NCBI GenBank assembly: GCA_963514095.1
Contig: OY741280.1
Span: forward strand, 23,066,508-23,130,507
Reading direction: 5' to 3'
Source of the DNA: Eutrigla gurnardus
Lineage: Eukaryota > Chordata > Actinopteri > Perciformes > Triglidae
Length of the DNA stretch: 64,000 nucleotides
In this document: positions 22,800 through 34,635 of the stretch, one piece after another
Numbering within the stretch: position 1 is the first letter of the stretch
Layout of the letters: the number at the start of each line of letters is the position of its first letter
Position numbers and translations under genes: made by a program
Notes under the pieces: generated by a model
What the model was told of the DNA's origin: nothing
The model's database searches: none
Seen by the model: only the letters and a program-made list of their open reading frames with translations

Positions 22800-23590
22800 T
22801 GCATTGGGTTTAAAAAGTCGACCACTTAGAAACGGAGTGTTTTACAGCAGCTGGTTTTAAGGCTTTAATGTGACGGACGTCTATTAACTTTTAATCCGTG
22901 TTCCTTTCATCCACCTTCATTTAAACACCATCACCGCGGTGAATATTACATGTTCATACGCTCCTACAGCACCTGGAGAAAGAGGCTGCCAGTTCAAATA
23001 AAGGACTCCCGGCTTCCTCTGTTATTAAATTATTGTAGAATCCATTTAACTGTCAAATCACACAATCGCTCCCGAGTTGCCGTCGTTACGCCGTTGCTCA
23101 TTGAAAAGCAATCGAGCAAGTTGACTTTTATGTCTTTTTTTCGCTTTTAGAGAACAAAAGAGTGTTTGGTTGCTCTGACGCTTGACGACGTTGCGTCCTC
23201 GGAGGTGCTGTTAGACGCTCATTAGTCTGCTCCAACATCGTTACAATTAAACTAAAAGATAATTATTCAATGGAGATTAATGTACATTTCTCTAAAAGGG
23301 TTCAAACTCTTTGGTTATAAGATCTTATTTTATTGTGTACAACTGAGTTCAATAAATATTATTTCATGTATTTATCTTCCTTTTTTCTTTCTCACTAGTG
23401 GAAAGAAAAACACCAAAACGTTCAGCTGTTTAAATCTTCTACTTGTTTGCGTCTGAATTCACCAAAAGTTACCATTAGATAATAACTCATTTACATATTT
23501 AACCGTAACATTTCAGAAGTCTTAATGTCAGTCATCATCTGGGGATGTTTCTTCTGATTTCTATTAGTTGTTGTTAATTTCTTGCAAGAT
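22800..23590. other. unique non-coding DNA
   Basis: Nothing recognised; AT-rich towards the right. Confidence 0.35.
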
Positions 23591-23599
23591 GTAAGTTTA

Positions 23600-24010
23600 C
23601 AATTCAAATGTTTCGAGGTCGTTTCCGTTTACATCCACCAAACTTCACTTCCATTCCTTTCATGATTCTGAAGGTTTTTACAGAGAGGTTAGTTCACGTG
23701 TCATTCATAGCCTCATTCATATCACATTTAATTTCTAAAAACATGGAGAAATATTAATTTCTTTAATGTTCTGATTTATGCAGTGATACAGAGAGGAATC
23801 CAAATCTGTGAAGGTCAAGGTCTCATATGTTATGAAATATGAACCTGGTTTCCAATGATCAGATTTATGATATAAGCTGATGCCTCATTTGTATATTTTA
23901 ACTTCAAAACAAAACTTGTAACACAAACATTAATTGTCTTCATGAAAGTAATCAACATGGTGATTTATTAGTTCGGGTTGTTAGTCTCCCATTAAAAGCG
24001 TTTTGTTGTC
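23600..24010 (+). mobile_element. dispersed teleost repeat (GCCTCATTTG family), long copy
   Basis: The order of words TTCCATTCCTTTCATGATTC, CATGGAGAAATATTAATTTC, GAGGAATCCAAATCTGTGAA, GGTCAAGGTCTCATATGTTA, ATAAGCTGATGCCTCATTTG and CTTGTAACACAAACATTAAT matches a repeat I recall from percomorph genomes. Support inside the window: ATAAGCTAGTGCCTCATTTG recurs at 55,328-55,347. Non-coding; class unknown. Confidence 0.55.
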
Positions 24011-24047
24011 GTACAGAGACACAAATTGTCCACCTGAATCTTGATCT

Positions 24048-24370
24048 TAGTAGCTAACTAGCATTGGTAGCGTGGTAGGCCCCGCCCCTAAAGCATCCCC
24101 TGCTTTCTGGTTTGTCGGACTCTAAATGGACCTGTCAATCAGCGGGTAAGCCCCGCCCCCTAAAGCATCCCCTGCTTTCTGGTTTGTCGGACTCTAAATG
24201 GACCTGTCAATCAGCGGGTAAGCCCCGCCCCCTAAAGCATCCCCTGCTTTCTGGTCTGTTTGACTTCTATACAACCAAAGAGGAGTCGCCCCCCTGGTGG
24301 CCAGCAGAGAGAATGACAGTTTGAGACACTTCCTCAGGTTCACTATACGGACCCGGATGTTGCCTCTTGG
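24048..24370 (+). mobile_element. dispersed teleost repeat, copy 3, with an internal 72-bp array
   Basis: It shares TAGCTAACTAGCATTGGTAG, the CCCCGCCCCCTAAAGCATCC block, CTTCTATACAACC, GAGGAGTCGCCCCC and GGTGGCCAGCAGAGAGAATG with the copies at 7,261-7,545 and 8,200-9,000. In this copy a different segment has been duplicated in tandem (see 24,085-24,260). CTGTCAATCA, the reverse complement of a PBX/PREP decamer, is present twice. Confidence 0.7.
24085..24260. repeat. three tandem copies of a 72-bp unit
   Basis: AAGCATCCCCTGCTTTCTGG starts at 24,091, 24,163 and 24,235, exactly 72 bp apart. The unit includes GTCGGACTCTAAATGGACC and CTGTCAATCAGCGGGTAAGC. The copies are nearly identical; the first lacks the GTCAATCAGCGGG part upstream. 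Confidence 0.93.
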
Positions 24371-24469
24371 TCCACCATCAGGCTGAAAACGGGGTCACCT
24401 CCACAGATGCTGAACTCTTGTGTTTCGTTCTGATGTGAAACCAGAGTTTGACTGAAGGACGCGCTGGCA

Positions 24470-24597
24470 GGACGCACGCCGCCGCCGTCTGCACGCCGCC
24501 GCAGGACGCACGCCGCCGCCGTCTGCACGCCGCCGCAGGACGCACGCCGCCGCCGTCTGCTCGCCGCCGCAGGACACATGCCGCCGTCGTCTGCTGC
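24470..24597. repeat. GC-rich 34-bp tandem repeat, four copies
   Basis: Copies begin with GGACGCACGCCGCCGCCGTC or a close variant and are spaced 34 bp apart (GACGCA at 24,471, 24,505 and 24,539, GACACA at 24,573). The unit is built from GCCGCC triplets and contains several CpG sites. The frames opened on the minus strand here (Arg/Ala/Cys-rich) are artefacts of the repeat. Confidence 0.92.
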
Positions 24598-24599
24598 AC

Positions 24600-25800
24600 C
24601 GACTGAATCCGTGACCTTTCAGTTTGGGGCGGCGGCCTTTCTTTGGCTGTGGTTCTCGGGACGGAGCGGACTTTAACGGCTCCGAGGGGACGAACTGCTG
24701 GGAACTGATAACATTTAGGCTCCGTCGGGAGGAGACACAAAGGGAAGACTGAGAATTCACTTCACCACGCCGTCGTGCTTCGCTCCACCTTTTACCCCGT
24801 TTTGCCTCCGTCCTCCCGTTTCTCTGCTCGCCATGAAACTCCAGAGGCTTTACGGGAGGACAATGGTCCCCAAAACCTCTGACAATGACAGAAGAAAGAG
24901 ATGCCATCTTGTAATTACACTTTATAGTTCCAAAGCCTCTTTTTTACAAACTCAATTTAACCAAATGTGTTTAAGGACAAAAACCCGCGTTTAAGGCCAA
25001 AAACCCGTCTGACCGACAAACCAGTTAGACGAACGTATTAGTATGAGAGACTGAAATCATCACGGACACTACAGACGCTAGTTTACTACTTCAGATAAAC
25101 AGGACGTTTGGTCTGTTTCCTGGACTCCTTTAATAACTGAGCCGCATCAGGAACTTCTTCTACTCTACAAGACAAAACCTCTCAGTTGTTTTGAGGTAAA
25201 ACGTACGTTAGTTTGAGGAAAACCAGGATCGTGGTTGAAAGTCCGTTACAACAGACCTCATAGAACAACCACCTGGACTCAGACTCTCTTTGTGTCTTTA
25301 TCTCAATCAAAATAACCCTGTCTGCTGCAGAATCACGTTCCCATACCACCAAACATCACGAAACACTCGCATTTTCAATCTTCACAAACACGTCGTCAAG
25401 CAGCAATACTGTGTAGCGTCATGGTGACGTCAATGACATGAAATAAAACTCCCTGGTTCAGCCCCGGGACCGTCCAGACCATGAGTTCACGACTCAGTTT
25501 CAGGTCAAACGCATGAACGGAAACATGAATAAGACAAAGAGGTGGCTCGGCTGATGAAGTCCATGAGATGGAGGTGGAATTGTTTCTAAAGAGGAAGAAG
25601 TTCATTTCCGTCTCCGTCAACTCTTTTTTTTCTCTCCTCTGCAGAACTTCTTGGATTCTCCGGCTCTGCTTCCGTTCCGTTTCCCCCACTTTTCTCCGTT
25701 TCCCTCCGTCGCTAATTAAGCAGGCAGATTTTATGCTTTTCGTTCTCACAATAGCAGCTCCTGAGGCAGAGCATCAATGCCAGGGCTCCCTGTCAGAGAG
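24600..25800. other. unique non-coding DNA
   Basis: No gene is recognised. A perfect CRE-like TGACGTCA lies at 25,425-25,432. A pyrimidine-rich stretch at 25,625-25,700 could pass for a splice acceptor region, but no good exon follows. Confidence 0.4.
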
Positions 25801-26393
<593 letters not shown>

Positions 26394-28900
26394 TAATTAA
26401 AGGGTACGATGTGAGTTCCCGATGTAGACGAGGACGTTGCAGACATCGAGCTGCACGTTCGTATTAATGAGTGGATTTTAACGTGCACACACATGTCAAC
26501 TTCCTGTCGTCAAGCAGCTCAGCCCGTCCATCACCCGTGGGTGCAGCGAGTGTGTGTTTTTTTATTCCATGAACATTTTTAGTTCCAGAATTAAAAAAAC
26601 CCTCGTTTTCTCTCATGTTTGCGTGTTTTTCCTCTCCATCTATTCGCGGCAACACTCGTCTTCCATTAGCCTCTCCTCCACGCCGCGACACTCCAGCCTC
26701 GGAGACGGCCCCGCTGTTGCTAGGAGACGGGAAACCCCTCAGACCGATTTGGTTGGCTGTGACCTCAAAGCAACAAAAAAAGCACGAGAAGCGTCAAGTA
26801 CCTCAGTGTTTCTGTGCTGCATTCGAGGACCCTCCGACATCTCGGATACAAAAAAAGTCTTGACTGTCTGTCACAGTTTCACTTTTTTAAGTTTTATTTT
26901 AGTTTTGTTTTTACCACCTGACAACAAGTTCCCAAATGTCCAACTGACTTTGAACACAACACCAAAGGCAACGTTTAAAATAGTAAATTTACTAGTGACA
27001 CATAAAAATGATGAGCACCCTCAGCGTACGAGTCCGATTCTGATTCAGGTAAACACTCTTTTATACATTTCTGAATCGTCTTCATCGAACGTCAGAAAGA
27101 TCATCACCTTAGCTTTCACGCTCACATTCAAGCAGCTGCACAAATGAAAAGATCGGAAACTTAGAGACGTAGCAACGCTGCTCAGTAATGGAGAAATGTG
27201 GCATTCGTGGTCATCATGGAATCCCTGTCTACAGACGTGCTACGAGCTAAATGCTAACACATGTGAGTGTGTTAGCACGCTAACGTTTACCAAATGCCCC
27301 TTCGTTTCTAAAACGTTTCTACGTAAAAACCTGGGAGCTTACGTTAGCATTATACGTTGGGATGTGATGAGCTAGAATATGATGTATTCAGGGAGGTCAG
27401 TTAGTGACAGTGTGGGCGCCATGGTAACGGTAGCACCGACAGCTTGACGGAGTAGCAGCAGGGGGGCGGGGCTTAGCGAAGGGTCAATTGGAACGTCTTA
27501 GCTTCGCAGGTCGGAAAAAACAAGATATTGGAGGTTTATCCATCAAACCCACAAATAAGGAACGGAGGCTTTAAATAACACGCTCAGCCGGTAAATATCA
27601 GCTAGCCGGAACTAAAACGTTCTCAAAGTCATTTCTAGAACTTTCCTTTCATGAAACTCAAGGACACTTACATGGAAATCGTAAATACGTATTTTAGAAA
27701 CACGACAGTCGTCCGTAAAGAAGCGGGACTATGAGACACCAGAGTCCGAGTCTCCAGAGTCCGAGTCCCTCCACCACATGTGTGTTTGTGGGTCACGAGC
27801 CTCCGATGAAAGCATCGGTAGTCCTGATCTGCATCGGGTTTATTGTGTGGAACGTGTCGTGGAGCTGAGGGACGCTGACATTTAAACCTCCTCGTTATCG
27901 CTCTCACCGTCTCCCTCGTCCTCTAAAGCCTCGTATCCATTAAGGTGTCTGTATGTTCCTCTTCGCTTCTCCTCTTCCTCCCTCGTCCTTCCCTCCATTA
28001 ACACTTCTCCTCTTCCTCGCTCTCAGCCAGCCGTCACTCACCTCCACGACACCAAACATCGATTTCTGTCCAAGCTGCATCCAGCGAGTTAACCGAAGGA
28101 AATGAACGTGGACGTGAACATCAGCAGGAGAAGCCGCTGGTTTTATTCACGTTTGGGGAGTTTTGTGCTGGAAGTTTCCTTAATGAAGTCCTACTGAGAT
28201 GCCAAAACGTACAAAAACAAGAAATGGAACCGTGCCCTGATTCTTTAGCACACAGACGTGAGATTCTCATATCGATCATGTTTCTTTTACGTGGGTTTTT
28301 AAATCGTTCTTATCATATTTCTCCCTGGAATCGATACATTTATTTGTATTTTTAATGTTAGAGTAGAGCAGACGCCGAGAGCCGATCTGAAATAAATGTA
28401 AGACTTTCAACTTTTGTTTGTGTTTAAGATGAAAATAATAATCCATACTATCGAATAGCAATACTTGTAGAATCGCAGTAAATGGGAATCAGAAAGAAGT
28501 TCATTCTCAAATACGTATAGCCGGTATGAATAGTGTTGATTTTCTCTTGATCAACAGTTTCAGGTAACGTTCTTCATGAGGACATTTTCTAGAAACTCAA
28601 ACTTGATGTCATTTATGTGTGTTGATCTGGGAAGAAACCATACGCATGTTCGAGTCCTAATAAACATTAATACACTTTGTTTTTGTGTGTTATTCTGTAG
28701 TTTTTGACAATATGCGAGTATTCGAGTGACTCAACTCTCCTGTTTATAATTTTCCACAAAAAACAAAGTTACTTGCAGAATTAGTTTTCTCCGTCGTAGT
28801 GAACGATTCAACACCATGCAAGCAGGAAACCAACCCGACCGTAGTTCCACTTTGACAGATTGAAGGAAGGACCCTGAACGCAACTCAAGAGTCTACTTGT
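26394..28900. other. 2.5 kb of unique non-coding DNA
   Basis: Read on both strands, this contains no convincing exon, RNA gene or repeat array. GGGGGGCGGGGCTTAGC near 27,460 is a GC-box-like scrap resembling the GC-rich block of the 7-kb repeat family. Confidence 0.4.
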
Positions 28901-28902
28901 AT

Positions 28903-28904
<2 letters not shown>

Positions 28905-28946
<42 letters not shown>
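28905..28946. repeat. (AT)n microsatellite
   Basis: Uninterrupted AT tract of about 42 bp. Confidence 0.97.
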
Positions 28947-28948
<2 letters not shown>

Positions 28949-30245
28949 TGTCACATAAAAGCGTGTTTAATGCGATGCTGCAGGTTTATGGACGTCGGCT
29001 CGAGCTGCAGGACAACAGGTCGGTGTTCGTGGAGGATTAACCTCCGATCCTGCCCGTTTCCACGGTGATATGACTCGCAGGCTCAGGCGCCTCGGCATAG
29101 AGAAGTGAGCTTCACCGTAATACGAGCTTTTTTTACAGGCAGAGAGCTGAATCACGAGCCGCCGGGAGAATAAAAGCCTGCGGAGGCAGCTGATGAATAC
29201 CGGCTGAGTCTATATATTACTCTGCATTATTTTCCTGGAGTTTCTACGGTGGACTGTCTGAAATCTATTGATATGATGTGTCAGGTGTAGAAATGCAGAA
29301 TTCCTATTTTAAGGATTCATTCAGGTGGTTTGACATGAAAAGGTCCTGCAGCTGGCGGAGGACGTCTCGGAGGACCGGTGGGATTATGATGCCGTTGGTC
29401 CACCGGTACGAGGACGTCGTGGTAACGGCTCTCTTTGGAATGAAAACTACGAGGCAGACCCTGAGTTAAGAATCTTTTGTCAAGCTGAAGGAAGTATTGA
29501 TCCATCAGACTGCAGCTGGAAGTCGCTCTCCCGTGGACTTCTGGGACTTTTCTCCATCACCGGGCTGCGTTTATGTCTTGTAAAAAAAAGAATCAATACT
29601 TTTTATATAAATATTAACACCAAAATGATTAGCTTATTGGGCATCAACGTATTGATCGCTGAGGTATCGATCACTCGGCTGCTGCAGCTCGAGTCATCGA
29701 CTCCTCGCCGACCCACAACCCCCTCTGTCCTCGCTTCCAGCCTCAAAGTTACGCTGTTACACTCTTTTTCACTCCTCAACACTTCACAGACCGTCTCACT
29801 GGACTCGATCCTGAAAACTCAAACCTCCAGATATAGATCCATAGATACGTTATTGATCCCAAGCTGCAGTTTCTCAAACGGCCACATGAGGCTCTAAAAG
29901 CAACCGCCGTGTTAAAATGTTGAAATGCTGATATCGCAGCAGAAATAAACGTTTGTTTACAGCGCAGCGTAGCTAATATCTCCATCTCCATCTTTTATAT
30001 TATGTTGATGACAGCATCAATATCACGTTTATTGCCTTTCACAAATAGCAGCTGTTTACTGATGCAGTTTCATGCAATTATATATAATTATATATATCAT
30101 ACAATTTAAAGTGGTTAATTTAGCATTCACTTATTGCACTGAATTAACAATGTAACTATTAATAATGTGCAGCTTATTATTGCCAACAACCAAGGCTTTA
30201 TTTATTACACATTTACTCATTTTAATAATGTTCCGCCTGCAAAGA
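28947..30245. other. unique non-coding DNA
   Basis: No gene is recognised. The stretch around 30,060-30,180 is AT-rich. Confidence 0.4.
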
Positions 30246-30281
30246 AGGAGGAGGAGGAGGAGGAGGAGGAGGAGGAGGAGA
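30246..30281. repeat. (GGA)n microsatellite
   Basis: Twelve GGA triplets without interruption. Confidence 0.96.
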
Positions 30282-30553
30282 GAAAGCACCTCGGGGTCGG
30301 ATCGTCTCAAACACTCAGAAGGAGAGAAAACAGACCAGTCGGCTGCTTTTAATTCCTTTTCATGTCGAGCGTCCGACCTTGAGAAACAAACAGAGCTCCT
30401 TTGTCATGTTGCGACCGCGGCCGTCAGCCGTCAGGCCTCGGCAGGAAGTCTGTGTTTCCTCCGGCCTCGACACCGATCCGCAACAAGCGCTCGCCGCGAT
30501 TAAGACGTCGGTGGCGGCGGCGGCGAAGCGGAATAATGCTACGAGTGATACCA

Positions 30554-30577
30554 CCCCCGCCCCCCCCCCCCCCCCCT
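30554..30577. repeat. poly-C run
   Basis: A run of more than 15 C residues preceded by CCACCCCCG. It follows a GGCGGCGGCG patch at 30,510-30,525. Confidence 0.93.
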
Positions 30578-30579
30578 TT

Positions 30580-32376
30580 CTCTCTCCGCCTCAAGGACAC
30601 GGACCACGTTTAGCATCGTTCCATCACATTAGTGTTTACAGGTTCTAATGCAGCGCAGGTGACGGGGTCACGACCCGCATCTGATGAGATCGGCTCTCAC
30701 GCAATTAAGTCCAACAACGCGTTTCATGAAACTCGTTCCCGGAGACAGAGAGGGGCCAAGCACTTCTGTTCAAAGTGTAATAAGTTTGTGTGCTGAGTGT
30801 TTATTACAAATTACATTTCAGATTTCACAACGAGAGGACGAGTGGAAATAAATCATGGAGAGAAACACGCAGAACAAATCACAGCCCAAATTACAGTTGT
30901 GAGGATTATGATCATGCTCATGTGTCGGAGGTAAAGCTGTGATGAAGAGGTGAGAGCTGCTGAGAGGAAGATCGGCTGCAGTCACCACAACGTCGTTGAA
31001 AAGGAGACAATTTCCCCAAACCAGAACTGAATCATCGTGTTGTTTAACGTTAGCTAGCTAACTGCATTTTCTGCATTGAATCCAAACAGCATTTGGCAAA
31101 TCTGCTGAGTCGGACTTTTAGTTTAACTTCAGGTTCAGGCTTCGGAACGACTCAGCTGTCATTAATAAACCGTGCCTAAGCTCCGCCCCCTAATGCAGTC
31201 TAGTCATTCCTTCCCATTCCCACTGTTTAATCCCATCCTATTCTTTCTGAACGTGGAAAATTAAAACATTTTCATGCTCAACTTTGAAGCCCAAAGTGAA
31301 ATTCAAGTCCAGTCAAGCAGAAATATGCTTCATCGCGTATCATCTTATATCCGATATAATATATTAAGTACTAAGCCTAAACCACGATGTCTTTAACTAA
31401 ACTTCACCAAGTCGTTTTGTTGCCGAAACCAAACCAGGTTTGCATCACTGACAAGGCCAGCCGAGTGTTTAAAAGGCGACGGCAGTCAAAGACGCCAACA
31501 AGCACACGAGCATCTCTGGATGTTTTCCACACAGCAGGTAACGGTAACGGTAACGAGTCAGCCTACCGGCCCCGGCAGACCTCCTGGATGTGACCTAATT
31601 GGTGCACGCCGTTTGACCAGCGTGAAACATCCAATTAGAATCCATGATTAAAGTCTTCCTGTTTGCTATAACGACCCTCACCTCGCTGTGATTGGCAGCG
31701 ACTCCAACGCCGCTCCGGTGACCCTCGGCGGCGCAGAACAACATCTCTCACTGTCGAGATGTTTACAGCAACAGGATGCTGGACGTGGCGGTGGCGGCGA
31801 CCTCGCAGCCTTGACCTCAACACACGCGGATCGTTAAGATAGCCGAGCGGTGAAAATCTTCCACTTAAAGAATGAACTCCTGGAGCTCGGGTCTCGGCGG
31901 ACTCATTGATCTCAGAGTCACAAGGCTGAGCCGGTCTCAGGTGCGGCGCTTGGAGGCTGAAGGCCGTCACGCTCTGGCGCTGCATTGATTGGCCGTTATG
32001 TGATTACAAGGCGCCACAAAATGAGCGGTGAACCAGCGAGCTCCCAACAATGGAGACGTTCTCCGAGGTTCCTGCTGATGAAACCGGCAGACAGACCAGG
32101 TCTGAGAGCTGAATAAAGGAGGCCGACATGTCTGGTTTGTAGACCGTCACTGAGTGTCACTGATTTGTTTTCAGATGAAAGCTGGCAGCAAACTGCGCTT
32201 TACTCTGTTTTTCTTTAGTCGCAGGAGAGAAAAGCTTCGGTGAGAATCAGCTCCGAGGCCAGAAGAGATGGACAGTCTGCTTCACCGTCCATTACTGGAG
32301 ACGACTCACCGTCAACCGGAAAACACACAACAGGAGCCGCCTGCTGTCGCCGCTGGTAATCTGAACACACCATCCG
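30580..32376. other. unique non-coding DNA with one repeat fragment
   Basis: No gene is recognised. At 31,395-31,440 CTAAACTTCACCAAGTCGTT followed by TTGTTGCCGAAACCAAACC looks like the 5' part of the GGACTTTCACCCAG family. A TAACGGTAACGG triplet repeat lies near 31,540. Confidence 0.4.
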
Positions 32377-32377
32377 A

Positions 32378-33285
32378 CCTTAGTGTACTGTAGTAAACCT
32401 TAGTTAAACCTTAGTGTACTGTAGTAAACCTTAGTTAAACCTTAGTGTACTGTAGTAAACCTTAGTTAACCCTTAGTGTACTGTAGTAAACCTTAGTGTA
32501 CTGTAGTATACCTTAGTTAAACCTTAGTGTACTGTAGTAAACCTTAGTTAAACCTTAGTGTACTGTAGTATACCATAGTTAAACCTTAGTGTACTGTAGT
32601 AAACCTTAGTTAACCCTTAGTGTACTGTAGTAAACCTTAGTTAAACCTTAGTGTACTGTAGTATACCTTAGTTAAACAGTAGTGTACTGTAGTATACCTT
32701 AGTTAAACCTTAGTGTACTGTAGTATACCTGAGTTAAACCTTAGTGTACTGTAGTATACCTTAGTTAAACCTCAGTGTACTGTAGTATACCTGAGTTAAA
32801 CCTTAGTGTACTGTAGTATACCTTAGTTAACCCTTAGTGTACTGTAGTAAACCTTAGTTAAACCTTAGTGTACTGTAGTATACCTTAGTTAAACAGTAGT
32901 GTACTGTAGTATACCTTAGTTAAACCTTAGTGTACTGTAGTATACCTGAGTTAAACCTTAGTGTACTGTAGTATACCTGAGTTAAACCTTAGTGTACTGT
33001 AGTATACCTTAGTTAACCCTTAGTGTACTGTAGTATACCTTAGTTAAACCTTAGTGTACTGTAGTATACCTTAGTTAACCCTTAGTGTACTGTAGTATAC
33101 CTTAGTTAAACCTTAGTGTACTGTAGTATACCTTAGTTAACCCTTAGTGTACTGTAGTATACCTCAGTTAAACCTTAGTGTACTGTAGTATACCTGAGTT
33201 AAACCTTAGTGTACTGTAGTATACCTTAGTTAAACCTTAGTGTACTGTAGTATACCTTAGTTAAACCTAAGTGTACTGTAGTATG
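32378..33285. repeat. 0.9-kb minisatellite, 31-bp unit, about 29 copies
   Basis: The unit is CCTTAGTGTACTGTAGTAWA followed by CCTTAGTTAAA, with CCTTAGTGTACTG recurring every 31 bp. Left-hand copies mostly have GTAGTAAACC and right-hand copies mostly GTAGTATACC. Other variants are CCTGAG, CCCTTAG and AACAGTAG. The unit is itself a duplication of a CCTTAGT core. The tract contains stops in most frames and is non-coding. Confidence 0.97.
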
Positions 33286-34230
33286 CCCCTGAATTCCTAC
33301 CTATGCAAAGTTTCTGGTGTGTGCCGTAAAGCATTTCATCCATTATTTTTGCAGATAATCAGACCAGGTGATGGACACGATATTAACTATGTAGAAATAG
33401 TTCCCAGCACTCGGCCCAGGAGACCAGACTCTGGATCCAGCAACCTTTAGAACATCATGGTTTCGATGGTTTGGTTTGGTCACTATGAAAAGTGTCTTCC
33501 AAGCCCGGCGCTTCTTCCTGGTGGCTCTTAACAAGAAGCCCAGTTTAAGATAAGTCGAAGATTTTTTGAAAAGACAGTTGACGTCAGACAGCTAAATTAT
33601 TATTATTAGTTCAAAATTAAGAATTTCAGGGAGATTGCTGCTGAACAGGAGACTGATGAAATCTGCTGCAACCTAAAACCAGAGCATGGAAGCGATGACT
33701 CACTCTTGTTACGACGAGTTTCAGAGGAAAACATTTCCCTCACGTCTACGCTGTGATAGCAGTCGTTTCATTTCAAGGAAATTGAAGTGGCTGCTTTGTT
33801 TCTCCTGCTGATCCCAGATCCCCCCCCTAAGATTCATTGCCTTCGAAACAATAAGACCACTCTCCAGTAATCAAGCCTCCTCCTCTCTTGCCGTGACCTT
33901 GTGGAGGCAACGCCGGCCTCGCGTCCATCCTCCACGCCGCTTTTAAATATTTATGATCATGCAGAGTAAGGGCGGCGTGTAGCCTCATATCCCTGAGGGG
34001 GGGCTATGAATCTGATTTCAGGGGCGTAGTGCACACCATATACTTTTTCATTATCTCCGGATCGCACGGAGGTCGGGCGGCAGGGCCGAGGGAGGCCGGC
34101 GACTCACAATTAATTCTAATTATTTCGGACACCTATGCAGATGGTCACCCGTGTGAGACGCATCACCGCCAGGAGGACGGAGCGCTGCCATTTCAATCCC
34201 GTCAGTCAGCGCCAAACTTTCTCTGCCAAA
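33286..34230. other. unique non-coding DNA; GC-richer patch at 33,900-34,200
   Basis: No exon is recognised. A perfect CRE-like TGACGTCA lies at 33,579-33,586. The patch at 33,930-34,200 is unique, not repetitive, and contains TTAATTCTAATTATTTC, a homeodomain-type AT core in a GC-rich setting. A regulatory role is only a guess. Confidence 0.35.
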
Positions 34231-34299
34231 CTTCTCCTTCTTCTTCTCCTTCTTCTTCTTCTTCTTCTTCTTCTTCTTCTTCTTGTTCTTCTTCTTCCT
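34231..34299. repeat. (CTT)n microsatellite
   Basis: About 69 bp of CTT triplets with three substitutions (TCC, GTT, CCT). Confidence 0.95.
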
Positions 34300-34563
34300 C
34301 GCCGCCCTGCTGCACTGGACTCTTTGTTACCTTTTCCAATTTTAACGCCAAGTGTAATTGTCTTTACTGGAACGCCACGCACAGTTAGTTTGGGGATGAT
34401 GAGCTATCCAGAGCTCTCCGTGACCCCCGACGATACCCAATCAATTCTCGAGATGTGTTTTTTTTTCTTTAATTAATTAAACACAGAACAAAGAGTTGAG
34501 ATAAAAGCTTCCGCCGCTTCTGACACGGAATGATTTCTTTTTTTAAAATGAAGATGAAACATT

Positions 34564-34565
<2 letters not shown>

Positions 34566-34634
<69 letters not shown>
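34566..34634. repeat. (CA)n microsatellite
   Basis: Uninterrupted CA tract of about 69 bp. Confidence 0.97.

Positions 34635-34635
<1 letters not shown>

Noticed and set aside
26554..27147. 197-codon plus-strand open frame
   Set aside because: Not low-complexity, but it shows no domain, and the sequence composition matches the surrounding non-coding DNA. No start or splice context supports it.
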